The notes: generated by a model not told the origin, from the sequence alone. Shown: positions 1 through 5,390, counted from the stretch's first letter. The stretch: DNA of 5,661 nucleotides from Nitrososphaerales archaeon TH5894 (GCA_014523485.1 JAATVK010000013.1:1-5661), one strand, 5' to 3'. A program made the numbers and translations.

Positions 1-53
1 CCATTCTGGCCAATAGTACTTCCTCCAAATTTTGCAACAATAACTTCAGTCAT
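1..53 (-). CDS. Amino-acid kinase N-terminus, probable aspartate kinase (partial)
   Basis: The reverse complement starts with ATG at 53 and reads MTEVIVAKFGGSTIGQN before the window ends, so only 17 codons plus two bases are present. The KFGGS segment right after a short hydrophobic strand is the N-terminal phosphate-binding signature of the amino-acid-kinase fold. In aspartate kinases this lysine and glycine pair sit at the same place, about 8-10 residues in. Aspartate kinase makes aspartyl phosphate, the first step towards lysine, threonine and methionine. Other members of the fold (acetylglutamate kinase, UMP kinase) usually have a different spacing or a KxGGS/KLSG form, so aspartate kinase is preferred but not proven. 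The glycosyltransferase stop lies 51 bases upstream on the same strand. An AT box at 83-90 suggests that this gene has its own promoter. Confidence 0.65.
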   Translation of the reverse strand, partial: MTEVIVAKFGGSTIGQN

Positions 54-82
54 ATGTTATACCTATCCTATTGTAATTTTTG

Positions 83-90
83 TTATATTA
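83..90 (-). promoter_or_regulatory. Probable TATA box of the aspartate-kinase-like gene
   Basis: On the minus strand this reads TAATATAA, centred about 33 bases upstream of the ATG at 53. That spacing would give a leader of only a few bases. No Shine-Dalgarno sequence lies between it and the start codon. In such AT-rich DNA a chance match is quite possible. Confidence 0.35.
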
Positions 91-104
91 TTAATGTGTA
101 ACAT

Positions 105-1136
105 CTAAATAAAACTTGATATGATTTCAGCCGCTTTTTTTGCTCCATTATTCACATTATTTTTTCTAATATCAGAATTTGAGCTAAGTTTTTCTTCAAT
201 TAATTTATCAAGTCTTGATATATCTTTATATTCAAAGCCCAGCCTTTTCGCACCTTCTTCTTGTTCATAATGATTTTTAAGAGGTATAAATATTCCCGGA
301 ATGTTATAAACTATGGATTCGTCCATTGTAGATCTACCCGCTAATGATATTATTAGGTCAGAAGCATAAATATATTCATTCAAATTAGGTACATATCCTA
401 ACAAATGAAAATCTTCAGCTGGGTTTATTTTCAGAGTAGGCCCAGTTACAACAATAAGGTCTATATCTAATTTTGTCTTTAATCTTCTAAAAGAATGAAT
501 AACTTTTTCTATTAGATATTTTCCAGCGTCAGTTCCACCAACGCTTACAACAATTGTTTTTTTAGTAAAATTAAATCTTTTACGTAATACTTCTCTACTT
601 TCGAGAATTTCTCTTACAATTGGTCCAACATATCTAAAATTTTCTGTATCATATCCATAATCTGGTATTATTACGCAATCACATTTCTTTATAATTTGGC
701 ATAATTTCTTGTTCATTTTTTTTTCTATTATTGATGTTATACCTTTGGTAAAACTAGTGTTAATTATATCTGTAATTAGAATTCTTCTTAGATTTTTTTC
801 CTCTGCTATAGAAATTGATGCAAAGTCTTCGTCACTTACTATTAGTTTTTCAAAATTTGCCTCTATAATTTTTGTTGCAATTTTTTGACATTTTTTATAA
901 TATAACAAATACTTTATTAACCATCTAAAGGAATGATTTAGTTTTCCAGACTCAATTTCAAACCTAGGTGGATCGTATAAATTAAAGGCTTTCCATCCAT
1001 AACTTTTTAAAAATGTATATGCTGCAGATCCTGTGACAAAATTTACTTTATTATCATTTTTAAACTTTAAATTATGAATTATTGCTACATCCCTTGCTGC
1101 ATGACCAAGACCTATAGGGCTTATAAAAAAAAACAT
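105..1136 (-). CDS. GT-B fold glycosyltransferase, MurG/GT28-like
   Basis: This complete 343-residue protein starts at ATG and stops at TAG. It shows the two Rossmann-like domains of a GT-B glycosyltransferase. Residues 5-16 carry a glycine-rich loop with the core GLGHAARD, which matches the acceptor-side loop of MurG and related enzymes. A second domain opens at about 195 with a strand-loop VVSVGGTDAG. Residues 266-273 (AGRSTMDE) and 281-296 (ending NHYEQEEGA) match the donor-nucleotide-binding region seen in GT28-type enzymes, where a conserved Glu and Gln contact the nucleotide sugar. There is no signal peptide or transmembrane segment, so it probably acts at the cytoplasmic face of the membrane. 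Archaea lack murein, so a role in glycan or glycolipid synthesis is inferred, and the sugar substrate cannot be read. The start is well placed because the glycine loop normally lies near the N-terminus. It lies upstream of the aspartate-kinase-like gene and may be co-transcribed with it. Confidence 0.8.
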   Translation of the reverse strand: MFFFISPIGLGHAARDVAIIHNLKFKNDNKVNFVTGSAAYTFLKSYGWKAFNLYDPPRFEIESGKLNHSFRWLIKYLLYYKKCQKIATKIIEANFEKLIVSDEDFASISIAEEKNLRRILITDIINTSFTKGITSIIEKKMNKKLCQIIKKCDCVIIPDYGYDTENFRYVGPIVREILESREVLRKRFNFTKKTIVVSVGGTDAGKYLIEKVIHSFRRLKTKLDIDLIVVTGPTLKINPAEDFHLLGYVPNLNEYIYASDLIISLAGRSTMDESIVYNIPGIFIPLKNHYEQEEGAKRLGFEYKDISRLDKLIEEKLSSNSDIRKNNVNNGAKKAAEIISSFI

Positions 1137-1254
1137 TTATCTATACAATTGTTTTCTTCTTTTTGTATTTTACTGTTTAAAATTAATTTCTCTTAGTTGG
1201 TTTTAAATTCTAATTTTGCCTTATAAATTATAATTGCTTTACTAGATAAAGTTT

Positions 1255-1273
1255 ATGACTTCTGACAAGTCAT
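1255..1273. repeat. 7-bp perfect inverted repeat (hairpin or operator)
   Basis: The arms ATGACTT (1255-1261) and AAGTCAT (1267-1273) are perfect reverse complements around a five-base spacer CTGAC. A T·G wobble and a further T-A pair (1253-1254 with 1274-1275) extend it to 9 bp. It is GC-richer than its surroundings and lies about 120 bases upstream of the glycosyltransferase start. That makes it either a regulator-binding site or an RNA hairpin. Confidence 0.5.
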
Positions 1274-1622
1274 GAGATAAATATTCTAATATTTGAGGCT
1301 TATGTTTAGATAATCTTTTAAAATATATACATCAGGTATTGTAGATTTACTCTCGTAAAACGTAAAAGAAATAATATATGTAGTTAGACACAAATATTTT
1401 ATAGATTTTAAAGAATGATTGAAATAAATAAAAATCAGAATAGAAATTTTATATATATATTTGCTTAGATTGATGTCCTATCAATATTTAATTCTTAATA
1501 TATAGGTCAAATGTAAGATATGAGACTCTACTACCTTATAATTAATGAAGGATAATACTATAAATTCGAATTATATTCTTAAAAATAGTTATTTTCAAGT
1601 TTCCGAAAGTGCTAAATAATAC

Positions 1623-1630
1623 AATATTAT
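1623..1630 (+). promoter_or_regulatory. Possible TATA box of the histidine-rich protein gene
   Basis: AATATTAT is centred about 24 bases upstream of the ATG at 1650, near the spacing expected for a leaderless archaeal transcript. There is no Shine-Dalgarno sequence before the start. AT-richness makes the call weak. Confidence 0.3.
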
Positions 1631-1649
1631 TCAAATCAATCAATTTATC

Positions 1650-2261
1650 ATGTCTAATAAAAAGAATAAGAACAATAAAAATGATAATAATAAAAAGAAA
1701 AAGAGCTATTTCGATATAACAAGAAAAAAAAGGAGTAAAAACTTAAAAACAGTTATTCTTCCAATTATAGCTGCACTTGTTATTATTGCTGGAATTTCAA
1801 TTTATTTGTTTTCTCAAAATACTCTATCTGTTGCAGGTTTCGGACCTTTAGGCTCTGCACATGAACATGCCGCATTTTTAGTTAAAGTAAATGGCCAAAA
1901 TATAGATTTTAGTCAACCAAAATACCAAGTACAATCTGATTATATTCATGTTGAGAATGGTGATGGCACTACCCTACATAGACATTCAACCAATGTTACT
2001 TTTGCGGACTTTTTAAAAAGTATCAACATGGATATAGACAGGAAAAATAATTGTCTGGTCTTTACTAATGGAACAAAATATTGCGATAATGATGATGATA
2101 ACAAGCTAAGAATATTCATCAATGGAAATTCAACTAATTCTATTTCAGATTATATTCTTAAGAATGATGATCGTTTGTTAGTAATGTATGGAAATGAAAC
2201 CAATGAACAGATTGCTAAAACATTAGATGAATTAAATAAGATTGAAATTCAGTACACTTAA
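1650..2261 (+). CDS. Membrane-anchored histidine-rich extracellular protein
   Basis: The 203-residue protein has a very basic Lys/Asn-rich N-terminus (1-33), one hydrophobic segment (about 34-55) and an extracellular domain. The Lys-rich side should stay in the cytoplasm, giving a type II, C-out topology. The domain carries HEH (His71, His73), His100 and HRH (His110, His112), a spacing that suggests a bound transition metal such as copper or zinc. Two cysteines, 135 and 145, could form a disulfide. Four sequons (Asn115, 140, 160, 182) fit N-glycosylation outside the cell. The segment around 68-112 (HEHAAFLVKVNG... YIHVENGDGTTLHRH) looks strongly conserved in style, and I believe similar anchored proteins occur in ammonia-oxidising archaea, but I cannot name a characterised family. 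Function is unknown; metal binding or redox work is inference. A T-rich tract follows the stop, and the ABC gene converges on it. Confidence 0.8.
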   Translation: MSNKKNKNNKNDNNKKKKSYFDITRKKRSKNLKTVILPIIAALVIIAGISIYLFSQNTLSVAGFGPLGSAHEHAAFLVKVNGQNIDFSQPKYQVQSDYIHVENGDGTTLHRHSTNVTFADFLKSINMDIDRKNNCLVFTNGTKYCDNDDDNKLRIFINGNSTNSISDYILKNDDRLLVMYGNETNEQIAKTLDELNKIEIQYT

Positions 2262-2262
2262 A

Positions 2263-2275
2263 TTTTTTTCTTTTT
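2263..2275 (+). terminator. T-rich terminator after the histidine-rich protein
   Basis: Starting one base after the TAA stop is a run of seven T, one C and five T, with a further T run at about 2290-2294. Oligo-T tracts without a stable stem are the usual intrinsic terminator signal in archaea. It also protects the convergent ABC gene, whose stop is 42 bases away, from read-through. Confidence 0.6.
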
Positions 2276-2303
2276 AACTATCCTTAATCTTTTTAATATC
2301 AAT

Positions 2304-3218
2304 TTAATTATTTTTTATAGAATTTCCTACTAAAATCACAAATATATCATCAAGCGTTATAGGTGATATATTAAAGGATATATTATTTTTTATAGCTAGG
2401 TTAGATAATTCACCTATGTTAGATTCAAAGGTGAATAATCTAATAATATCTGTGCCTATTTCTACTACATTTCCATAACCTTTCAATTGTTCGACGTCAA
2501 TATTTTTTTTGGATATATCCATACGAATATTTTGAGGAATTATTTTTCGTAAATCATTAATATTTCCCTCTTTTACAATTTTACCATTATCTATTATAAC
2601 TATTTTATCAGATAATATTTCTGCTTCATCCATGTAATGAGTTGTAAGTAATATAGTTTTACCTTCTTTTTTCAAATCTTGCATTAAGTTCCAAACTTGG
2701 CGTCTTGAAACTGGATCGAGACCAATTGTAGGTTCATCCAGAAATAATAAATCTGCATCAACAGCAGTAGCCATTGCTACTAAAATTTTTTGTTTCATTC
2801 CTCCAGACAAATTCATTGCAGGTTTATCTTTTACTTTAATCAATTCGAATCTTTCTAATATTTTTTCAGTTTTTATTTTTGCTATAGACTTGTCTTCTCC
2901 TCTAATCTTAAGCCAATTATAAACATGATCCCAAGGAGTAAGCGCTCGTAATGGTCTTCCTTCTTGAGGAACCACAGAGATAAATTTCCTTATATGATCT
3001 GCTTGGGTAATTACATCATAACCTGCAACTTTTAACGTACCAGATGTTGGTAACAATTGAGTTGCACATATTCTTACAAACGTAGTTTTTCCAGCACCAT
3101 TTCTTCCTAATAATGTAAAAATTTGCCCTTTATCGATCTTTAAGGATATATTATCTAAAGCTGGCACGTGAGTACCTTTATAAATTTTAGATAAATTATA
3201 TGCTTCAATTGCCTGCAA
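2304..3218 (-). CDS. ABC transporter ATP-binding protein, DrrA/ABC-2 type
   Basis: This 304-residue protein has every ATPase motif in order: Walker A GRNGAGKT (38-45), Q-loop Gln85, signature LSGGMKQ (137-143), Walker B LLFLDEP (157-163), D-loop GLDP (166-169) and switch His194. After about residue 225 comes the extra C-terminal domain of daunorubicin-resistance-type ATPases, ending in ITLDDIFVILVG (about 287-298), which corresponds to the PTLEDVFLxLTG tail of that family. It should power an ABC-2 permease exporting a lipid, glycan, drug or similar compound; the cargo cannot be read. The start is TTG. Upstream in frame there is no ATG before a TAA stop, and this start gives the usual short lead before the first strand. 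No permease gene is visible on either side within the window. A TATA-like box and an inverted repeat lie upstream. Confidence 0.93.
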   Translation of the reverse strand: MQAIEAYNLSKIYKGTHVPALDNISLKIDKGQIFTLLGRNGAGKTTFVRICATQLLPTSGTLKVAGYDVITQADHIRKFISVVPQEGRPLRALTPWDHVYNWLKIRGEDKSIAKIKTEKILERFELIKVKDKPAMNLSGGMKQKILVAMATAVDADLLFLDEPTIGLDPVSRRQVWNLMQDLKKEGKTILLTTHYMDEAEILSDKIVIIDNGKIVKEGNINDLRKIIPQNIRMDISKKNIDVEQLKGYGNVVEIGTDIIRLFTFESNIGELSNLAIKNNISFNISPITLDDIFVILVGNSIKNN

Positions 3219-3242
3219 TATTTTTGTTATTTACCTTCAATC

Positions 3243-3250
3243 AATATATT
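3243..3250 (-). promoter_or_regulatory. Probable TATA box of the ABC ATPase gene
   Basis: AATATATT (self-complementary) is centred about 28 bases upstream of the TTG start at 3218, the spacing of a leaderless archaeal promoter. On the minus strand an AATAAAATAA stretch precedes it. A GAAGG lies about 15 bases before the start, too far to be a normal ribosome-binding site. Confidence 0.45.
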
Positions 3251-3262
3251 TATTTTATTGAA

Positions 3263-3284
3263 ATCTCTATCATAGAATAGAGAT
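3263..3284. repeat. 8-bp perfect inverted repeat next to the ABC promoter
   Basis: ATCTCTAT (3263-3270) and ATAGAGAT (3277-3284) are perfect reverse complements with a six-base spacer. The repeat lies just upstream of the putative TATA box of the minus-strand ABC gene, 45-66 bases before its start codon. A dimeric regulator site is the natural reading, either activating from upstream of the TATA box or serving another unit. This is not demonstrated. Confidence 0.45.
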
Positions 3285-3568
3285 ACTAAGGGAAAATGCA
3301 AAAAAGAATATAAAATTTTGAAAATACTACACGTCTAACTAATTAACTATAAAGATCCTAAACTCAAAACCTTAGATAACCTGAAAAAAAGGATTTGTAA
3401 CTAGTTTACTTTTTGTCTATTAGAATATTATACCTTGTGTATATTGATCCACTTAAGAAGGAAAATAGATTATTTTGTAAACATTTTCTAGCTATGCAAA
3501 CAGAATACTTGAATTTAGATATATGATGATGATGATGATCTTATAGAAAATAAAAAAAAGTATTTTAA
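3285..3568. other. AT-rich intergenic stretch without a recognisable gene
   Basis: Both strands are full of stops, and only frames of about ten codons occur. The one distinct element is a run of five ATG triplets at 3523-3537, which leads to a stop two codons later and is not coding. The end of the stretch holds a TATA-like TTATAGAAAAT (3541-3551), about 24 bases before the short hydrophobic frame that starts at 3569. Confidence 0.55.
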
Positions 3569-3652
3569 ATGATATTTGTAATAATATTCATGATGATTAT
3601 ATTATTTATTAATAACAATTCAAATAATCTAAATAATAGTAATTCATCATAA
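3569..3652 (+). CDS. Possible 27-residue single-span membrane peptide
   Basis: ATG at 3569 to TAA at 3652 encodes a peptide that begins MIFVIIFMMIILFI, about 14 strongly hydrophobic residues, and then turns into an Asn/Ser-only tail of 13 residues. The clean split between a membrane span and a polar tail is suggestive. However, AT-rich DNA readily makes Ile/Phe and Asn codons, so chance is a real alternative. A TATA-like TTATAGAAAAT lies about 24 bases upstream. The next small frame starts four bases after its stop, so the two could be a short operon. Confidence 0.25.
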   Translation: MIFVIIFMMIILFINNNSNNLNNSNSS

Positions 3653-3656
3653 ACTT

Positions 3657-3800
3657 ATGGTAGAATTTACTGATATGAAAGGTCAAGAACTTATGGACAT
3701 CAAAGAGACAGAAGATAAACTTGAATTATTTTTTAAAGATAATAGATACATTATTCAAATTGTTGACGGAAACTTCAAAATAACACAACAGGATAAATAA
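3657..3800 (+). CDS. Small charged protein of 47 residues, function unknown
   Basis: ATG at 3657 to TAA at 3800 encodes 47 residues beginning MVEFTDMKGQELMDIKETED. The composition is balanced and unlike random AT-rich translation: about 14 acidic or basic residues in the first 30, then a compact alternating strand-like stretch YIIQIVDGNFKI (31-42) and a polar end. It looks like a small soluble alpha/beta protein, with a helix around 9-25 and a beta hairpin at about 30-42. No signal peptide, membrane segment or cysteine is present, and I recognise no family. In-frame ATG codons at residues 7 and 13 are alternative starts. It follows the 27-residue frame by four bases and precedes the secreted-protein gene by about 100 bases on the same strand. 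Confidence 0.55.
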   Translation: MVEFTDMKGQELMDIKETEDKLELFFKDNRYIIQIVDGNFKITQQDK

Positions 3801-3901
3801 GGATCTTTAAATCTTATTTTCACTATTATAATCATATAGTATTTTGTCAAATTAGTTTAACATCAATGTTATTCTAAAGATATTAATCCAAATAATGAAC
3901 T

Positions 3902-4402
3902 ATGAATAATTTCCCTATTCTAAACCAATTGAATAAAAATTTTATTGTATTTTTTATATTGTTATCTATTTCATCAATTTGTCTCTTTCAATCATTTTCC
4001 CTAGAGAATAAAAATTATTTAATAAAAGAATCTTATGGTATTATACAAACGTTTCCTATGGAGATAGATTATGCTCATTTTATATCTCCTTTAAATCAAG
4101 ATAATCAGGTAAAAGTGCTTCTAAAATCTCTCACTACAAATGATACTTCTGGATTGAATAATAAAACAATTAATGCTGTAATGAAAATATACTCGATAAA
4201 CGGAACTTTGCTAAAAACATCATCATATCCACAGGGTTTTAATTATAATAGTACTGAACCTATAAAACTTGCGACTAATATTGCAGATAAATCTATTGAA
4301 ACAGTTACAGCAGTTATACAATTAACTAATTTAGAAAAAACACAACCATTATCCGATCCATTAACAATCAAACTTGGTCTTGGACAAGTGATTGATAGAT
4401 AG
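3902..4402 (+). CDS. Secreted or membrane-anchored sequon-rich protein, unknown function
   Basis: The 166-residue product has a hydrophobic segment at about 13-34 after a weakly basic N-terminus, which should serve as a signal peptide or an N-terminal anchor. The rest is polar and rich in alternating hydrophobic strands (69-76, 91-99, 132-142, 153-160), as in a small beta-sandwich domain. Four N-glycosylation sequons at Asn80, Asn87, Asn100 and Asn116 agree with an exterior location. There are no catalytic motifs. The single cysteine (Cys27) lies inside the hydrophobic segment and is not in a lipobox context. I do not recognise a family; a cell-surface or S-layer-associated role is only inference. 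Another ATG at 3895 overlaps the start out of frame and stops after four codons. aIF6 follows 86 bases downstream, separated by T tracts. Confidence 0.75.
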   Translation: MNNFPILNQLNKNFIVFFILLSISSICLFQSFSLENKNYLIKESYGIIQTFPMEIDYAHFISPLNQDNQVKVLLKSLTTNDTSGLNNKTINAVMKIYSINGTLLKTSSYPQGFNYNSTEPIKLATNIADKSIETVTAVIQLTNLEKTQPLSDPLTIKLGLGQVIDR

Positions 4403-4422
4403 TAGATGAACATATTCTATAA

Positions 4423-4437
4423 TTTTTTATTGTTTTT
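4423..4437 (+). terminator. T-rich terminator after the secreted-protein gene
   Basis: Six T at 4423-4428 and five T at 4433-4437, about 20 bases after the TAG stop, match the oligo-T terminators of archaea. They make co-transcription with aIF6 unlikely. Confidence 0.45.
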
Positions 4438-4460
4438 ATTATAATATTCCAATAAGTTCA

Positions 4461-4468
4461 TATTAATA
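4461..4468 (+). promoter_or_regulatory. Possible TATA box of the aIF6 gene
   Basis: TATTAATA is centred about 24 bases upstream of the TTG start at 4489, close to leaderless spacing. A second AT box, TTTATAA at 4469-4475, would place the transcript start inside the gene and is less likely. No Shine-Dalgarno sequence is seen. Confidence 0.35.
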
Positions 4469-4488
4469 TTTATAACAATTGTTAGATC

Positions 4489-5154
4489 TTGGGAATTTAC
4501 AAATATGCATTCTATAAAAGTCCAAATATTGGAATTTTTGTAAAATGTAATGATCATTTTATAGTACTTCCATTAGGATTCGCTTCAACAAAAACTACTA
4601 AGTTAGCAAAATATTTAGAAGTTACAGATAGTATTTATGTGTCAATTGCTGACACACGATTATTAGGGCCAATGATGGTTATGAATAATAATGGGATATT
4701 AGTTTCTTACATTGCTTCAGATGAAGAGATTAATATTTTAAAAGAAAAAAGTCAATTAAATGTTGAACGCTTGAAAAGTAAGTATACTGCAATAGGTAAT
4801 TTAATAGCTACAAACGATCATGGAGCTATAGTGTCACCCTTATGTAATGATGTAAAAACTCAAATACAAGATATTTTGGGGGTATCCGTTATCTCTATGA
4901 GTATTTCTGGATTTATTCAAACAGGAGCAATGATAGTTGCTACAAATAATGGTGCTGCAGTTTATCCTAATGCATCAGATGATGAAATTAAGACAATTTC
5001 TGATATATTAAATGTTAATGTTGAACCAGTAACAATTAATGGTGGAATCCCTTTTTTGGCATCAGGTATTATTGCTAATTCTAAGTCAGTTGTAGTTGGA
5101 AATATGACCAGTGGTCCAGAGTTAATAATGTTAAGCAGAGCTTTTAATGTTTAG
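4489..5154 (+). CDS. eif6: Translation initiation factor aIF6
   Basis: The 221-residue protein has the family's usual length (about 220) and its five pseudo-repeats of the pentein fold. Recurrent turn-strand signatures are NNNGILVSY (about 67-75), NDHGAIVSP (109-117), NNGAAVYP (153-160) and NSKSVVVG (197-204), followed by the C-terminal SGPELIMLSRAF (208-219). aIF6 binds the large ribosomal subunit and keeps it from joining the small subunit. It acts in 50S maturation and subunit recycling. The start is TTG: an in-frame TAG lies two codons upstream, and no in-frame ATG occurs before residue 62, so TTG alone preserves the first strand. No ribosome-binding site precedes it, in keeping with a leaderless message. 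It stands alone here, without the ribosomal protein genes that often flank it in other archaea, and a tRNA-Leu gene follows. Confidence 0.96.
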   Translation: MGIYKYAFYKSPNIGIFVKCNDHFIVLPLGFASTKTTKLAKYLEVTDSIYVSIADTRLLGPMMVMNNNGILVSYIASDEEINILKEKSQLNVERLKSKYTAIGNLIATNDHGAIVSPLCNDVKTQIQDILGVSVISMSISGFIQTGAMIVATNNGAAVYPNASDDEIKTISDILNVNVEPVTINGGIPFLASGIIANSKSVVVGNMTSGPELIMLSRAFNV

Positions 5155-5181
5155 GCAGGCAATTTTATAATTAGCTAGTTA

Positions 5182-5195
5182 TTCACCTTTGTGAA
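5182..5195 (+). terminator. Short hairpin after aIF6
   Basis: TTCAC (5182-5186) and GTGAA (5191-5195) pair perfectly around the tetraloop CTTT, 27 bases after the aIF6 stop. There is no T run after it, so it is not a classic terminator. It could protect the 3' end or mark the boundary with the tRNA unit. Confidence 0.3.
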
Positions 5196-5213
5196 GGATT
5201 ATTAAATGAAAAA

Positions 5214-5222
5214 TTTATTATT
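5214..5222 (+). promoter_or_regulatory. Possible TATA box of tRNA-Leu
   Basis: TTTATTATT is centred about 30 bases upstream of the tRNA 5' end at 5248, with an A-rich stretch in front. Spacing fits an archaeal promoter; sequence support is moderate. Confidence 0.4.
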
Positions 5223-5247
5223 TCACTCAGAAATTACATTATAGAAA

Positions 5248-5375
5248 GCGGGAGTTGCCAAGCATGGTCAAAGGCGTGAGATCAGGTTTAATCTGACACG
5301 ATGCTCAGAAGTTTAGCATTTGACTAAGATACCTCATCTCTTAGGGGTTCGTGGGTTCAAATCCCACCTCCCGCA
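5248..5375 (+). tRNA. tRNA-Leu, intron-containing, anticodon probably CAG
   Basis: The acceptor stem GCGGGAG (5248-5254) pairs perfectly with CTCCCGC (5368-5374) before discriminator A, which leucine tRNAs need. The D-arm (5257-5275) has the archaeal Leu form with GGTCAAAGGC. The long variable arm is about 5337-5350, and the T-arm GTGGG/CCCAC encloses TTCAAAT. CCA is not encoded. Between the anticodon-stem strands lies an intron. The best loop is GTGAG (5276-5280), A, T33, CAG (5283-5285), G37, C38 (5332) and CTCAT (5333-5337), giving a 45-nt intron at 5287-5331 and anticodon CAG. This model leaves no base at position 26 and lacks a clear bulge-helix-bulge motif. An alternative with anticodon TAA (5289-5291) offers a 4-bp helix and a 3-nt bulge but a worse stem. 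The amino-acid identity is firm; the anticodon and splice sites are not. Confidence 0.88.
5287..5331 (+). other. tRNA-Leu intron (most likely extent)
   Basis: With anticodon CAG the removed segment is 45 nt, at the common 37/38 position. It contains a perfect hairpin, ATGCT (5300-5304) with AGCAT (5315-5319). If the anticodon is TAA instead, the intron would be about 5293-5330. The flanks also form AGGT/ACCT (5284-5287 with 5331-5334) and, past a TTA bulge, ATCT/AGAT (5291-5294 with 5327-5330). Confidence 0.5.
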
Positions 5376-5390
5376 TCTATAAGCCTGAAG

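Larger units (their letters stand above)
1137..1649. other. Divergent intergenic region, 513 bases
   Basis: This gap separates the minus-strand glycosyltransferase start from the plus-strand histidine-rich protein start, so it should hold promoters for both. It is almost all A and T. I see an inverted repeat at 1255-1273, a tandem pair of CGTAAAA at 1354-1367 and a short ATG-to-TAA frame of 24 codons at 1545-1619. That frame has no family resemblance and could be chance. A clear TATA box for the glycosyltransferase is not obvious. No RNA gene is recognisable. Confidence 0.6.

Noticed and set aside
1545..1619. 24-codon plus-strand frame upstream of the histidine-rich gene
   Set aside because: Too short, with Asn/Lys/Tyr-rich chance-like composition and no structural pattern; mentioned only within the intergenic entry.
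3494..3526. Ten-codon frame ending in the ATG repeat
   Set aside because: Far too short and without any supporting signal.
5282..5296. Local hairpin TCAG/CTGA as an intronless anticodon arm
   Set aside because: It would present UUA as anticodon, reading a stop codon, and would leave about 40 bases before the variable arm unexplained.
5301..5311. CTCAGAA loop inside the tRNA-Leu intron that looks like a Leu CAG anticodon loop
   Set aside because: Its flanking bases do not form an anticodon stem; the loop belongs to the intron hairpin ATGCT/AGCAT.
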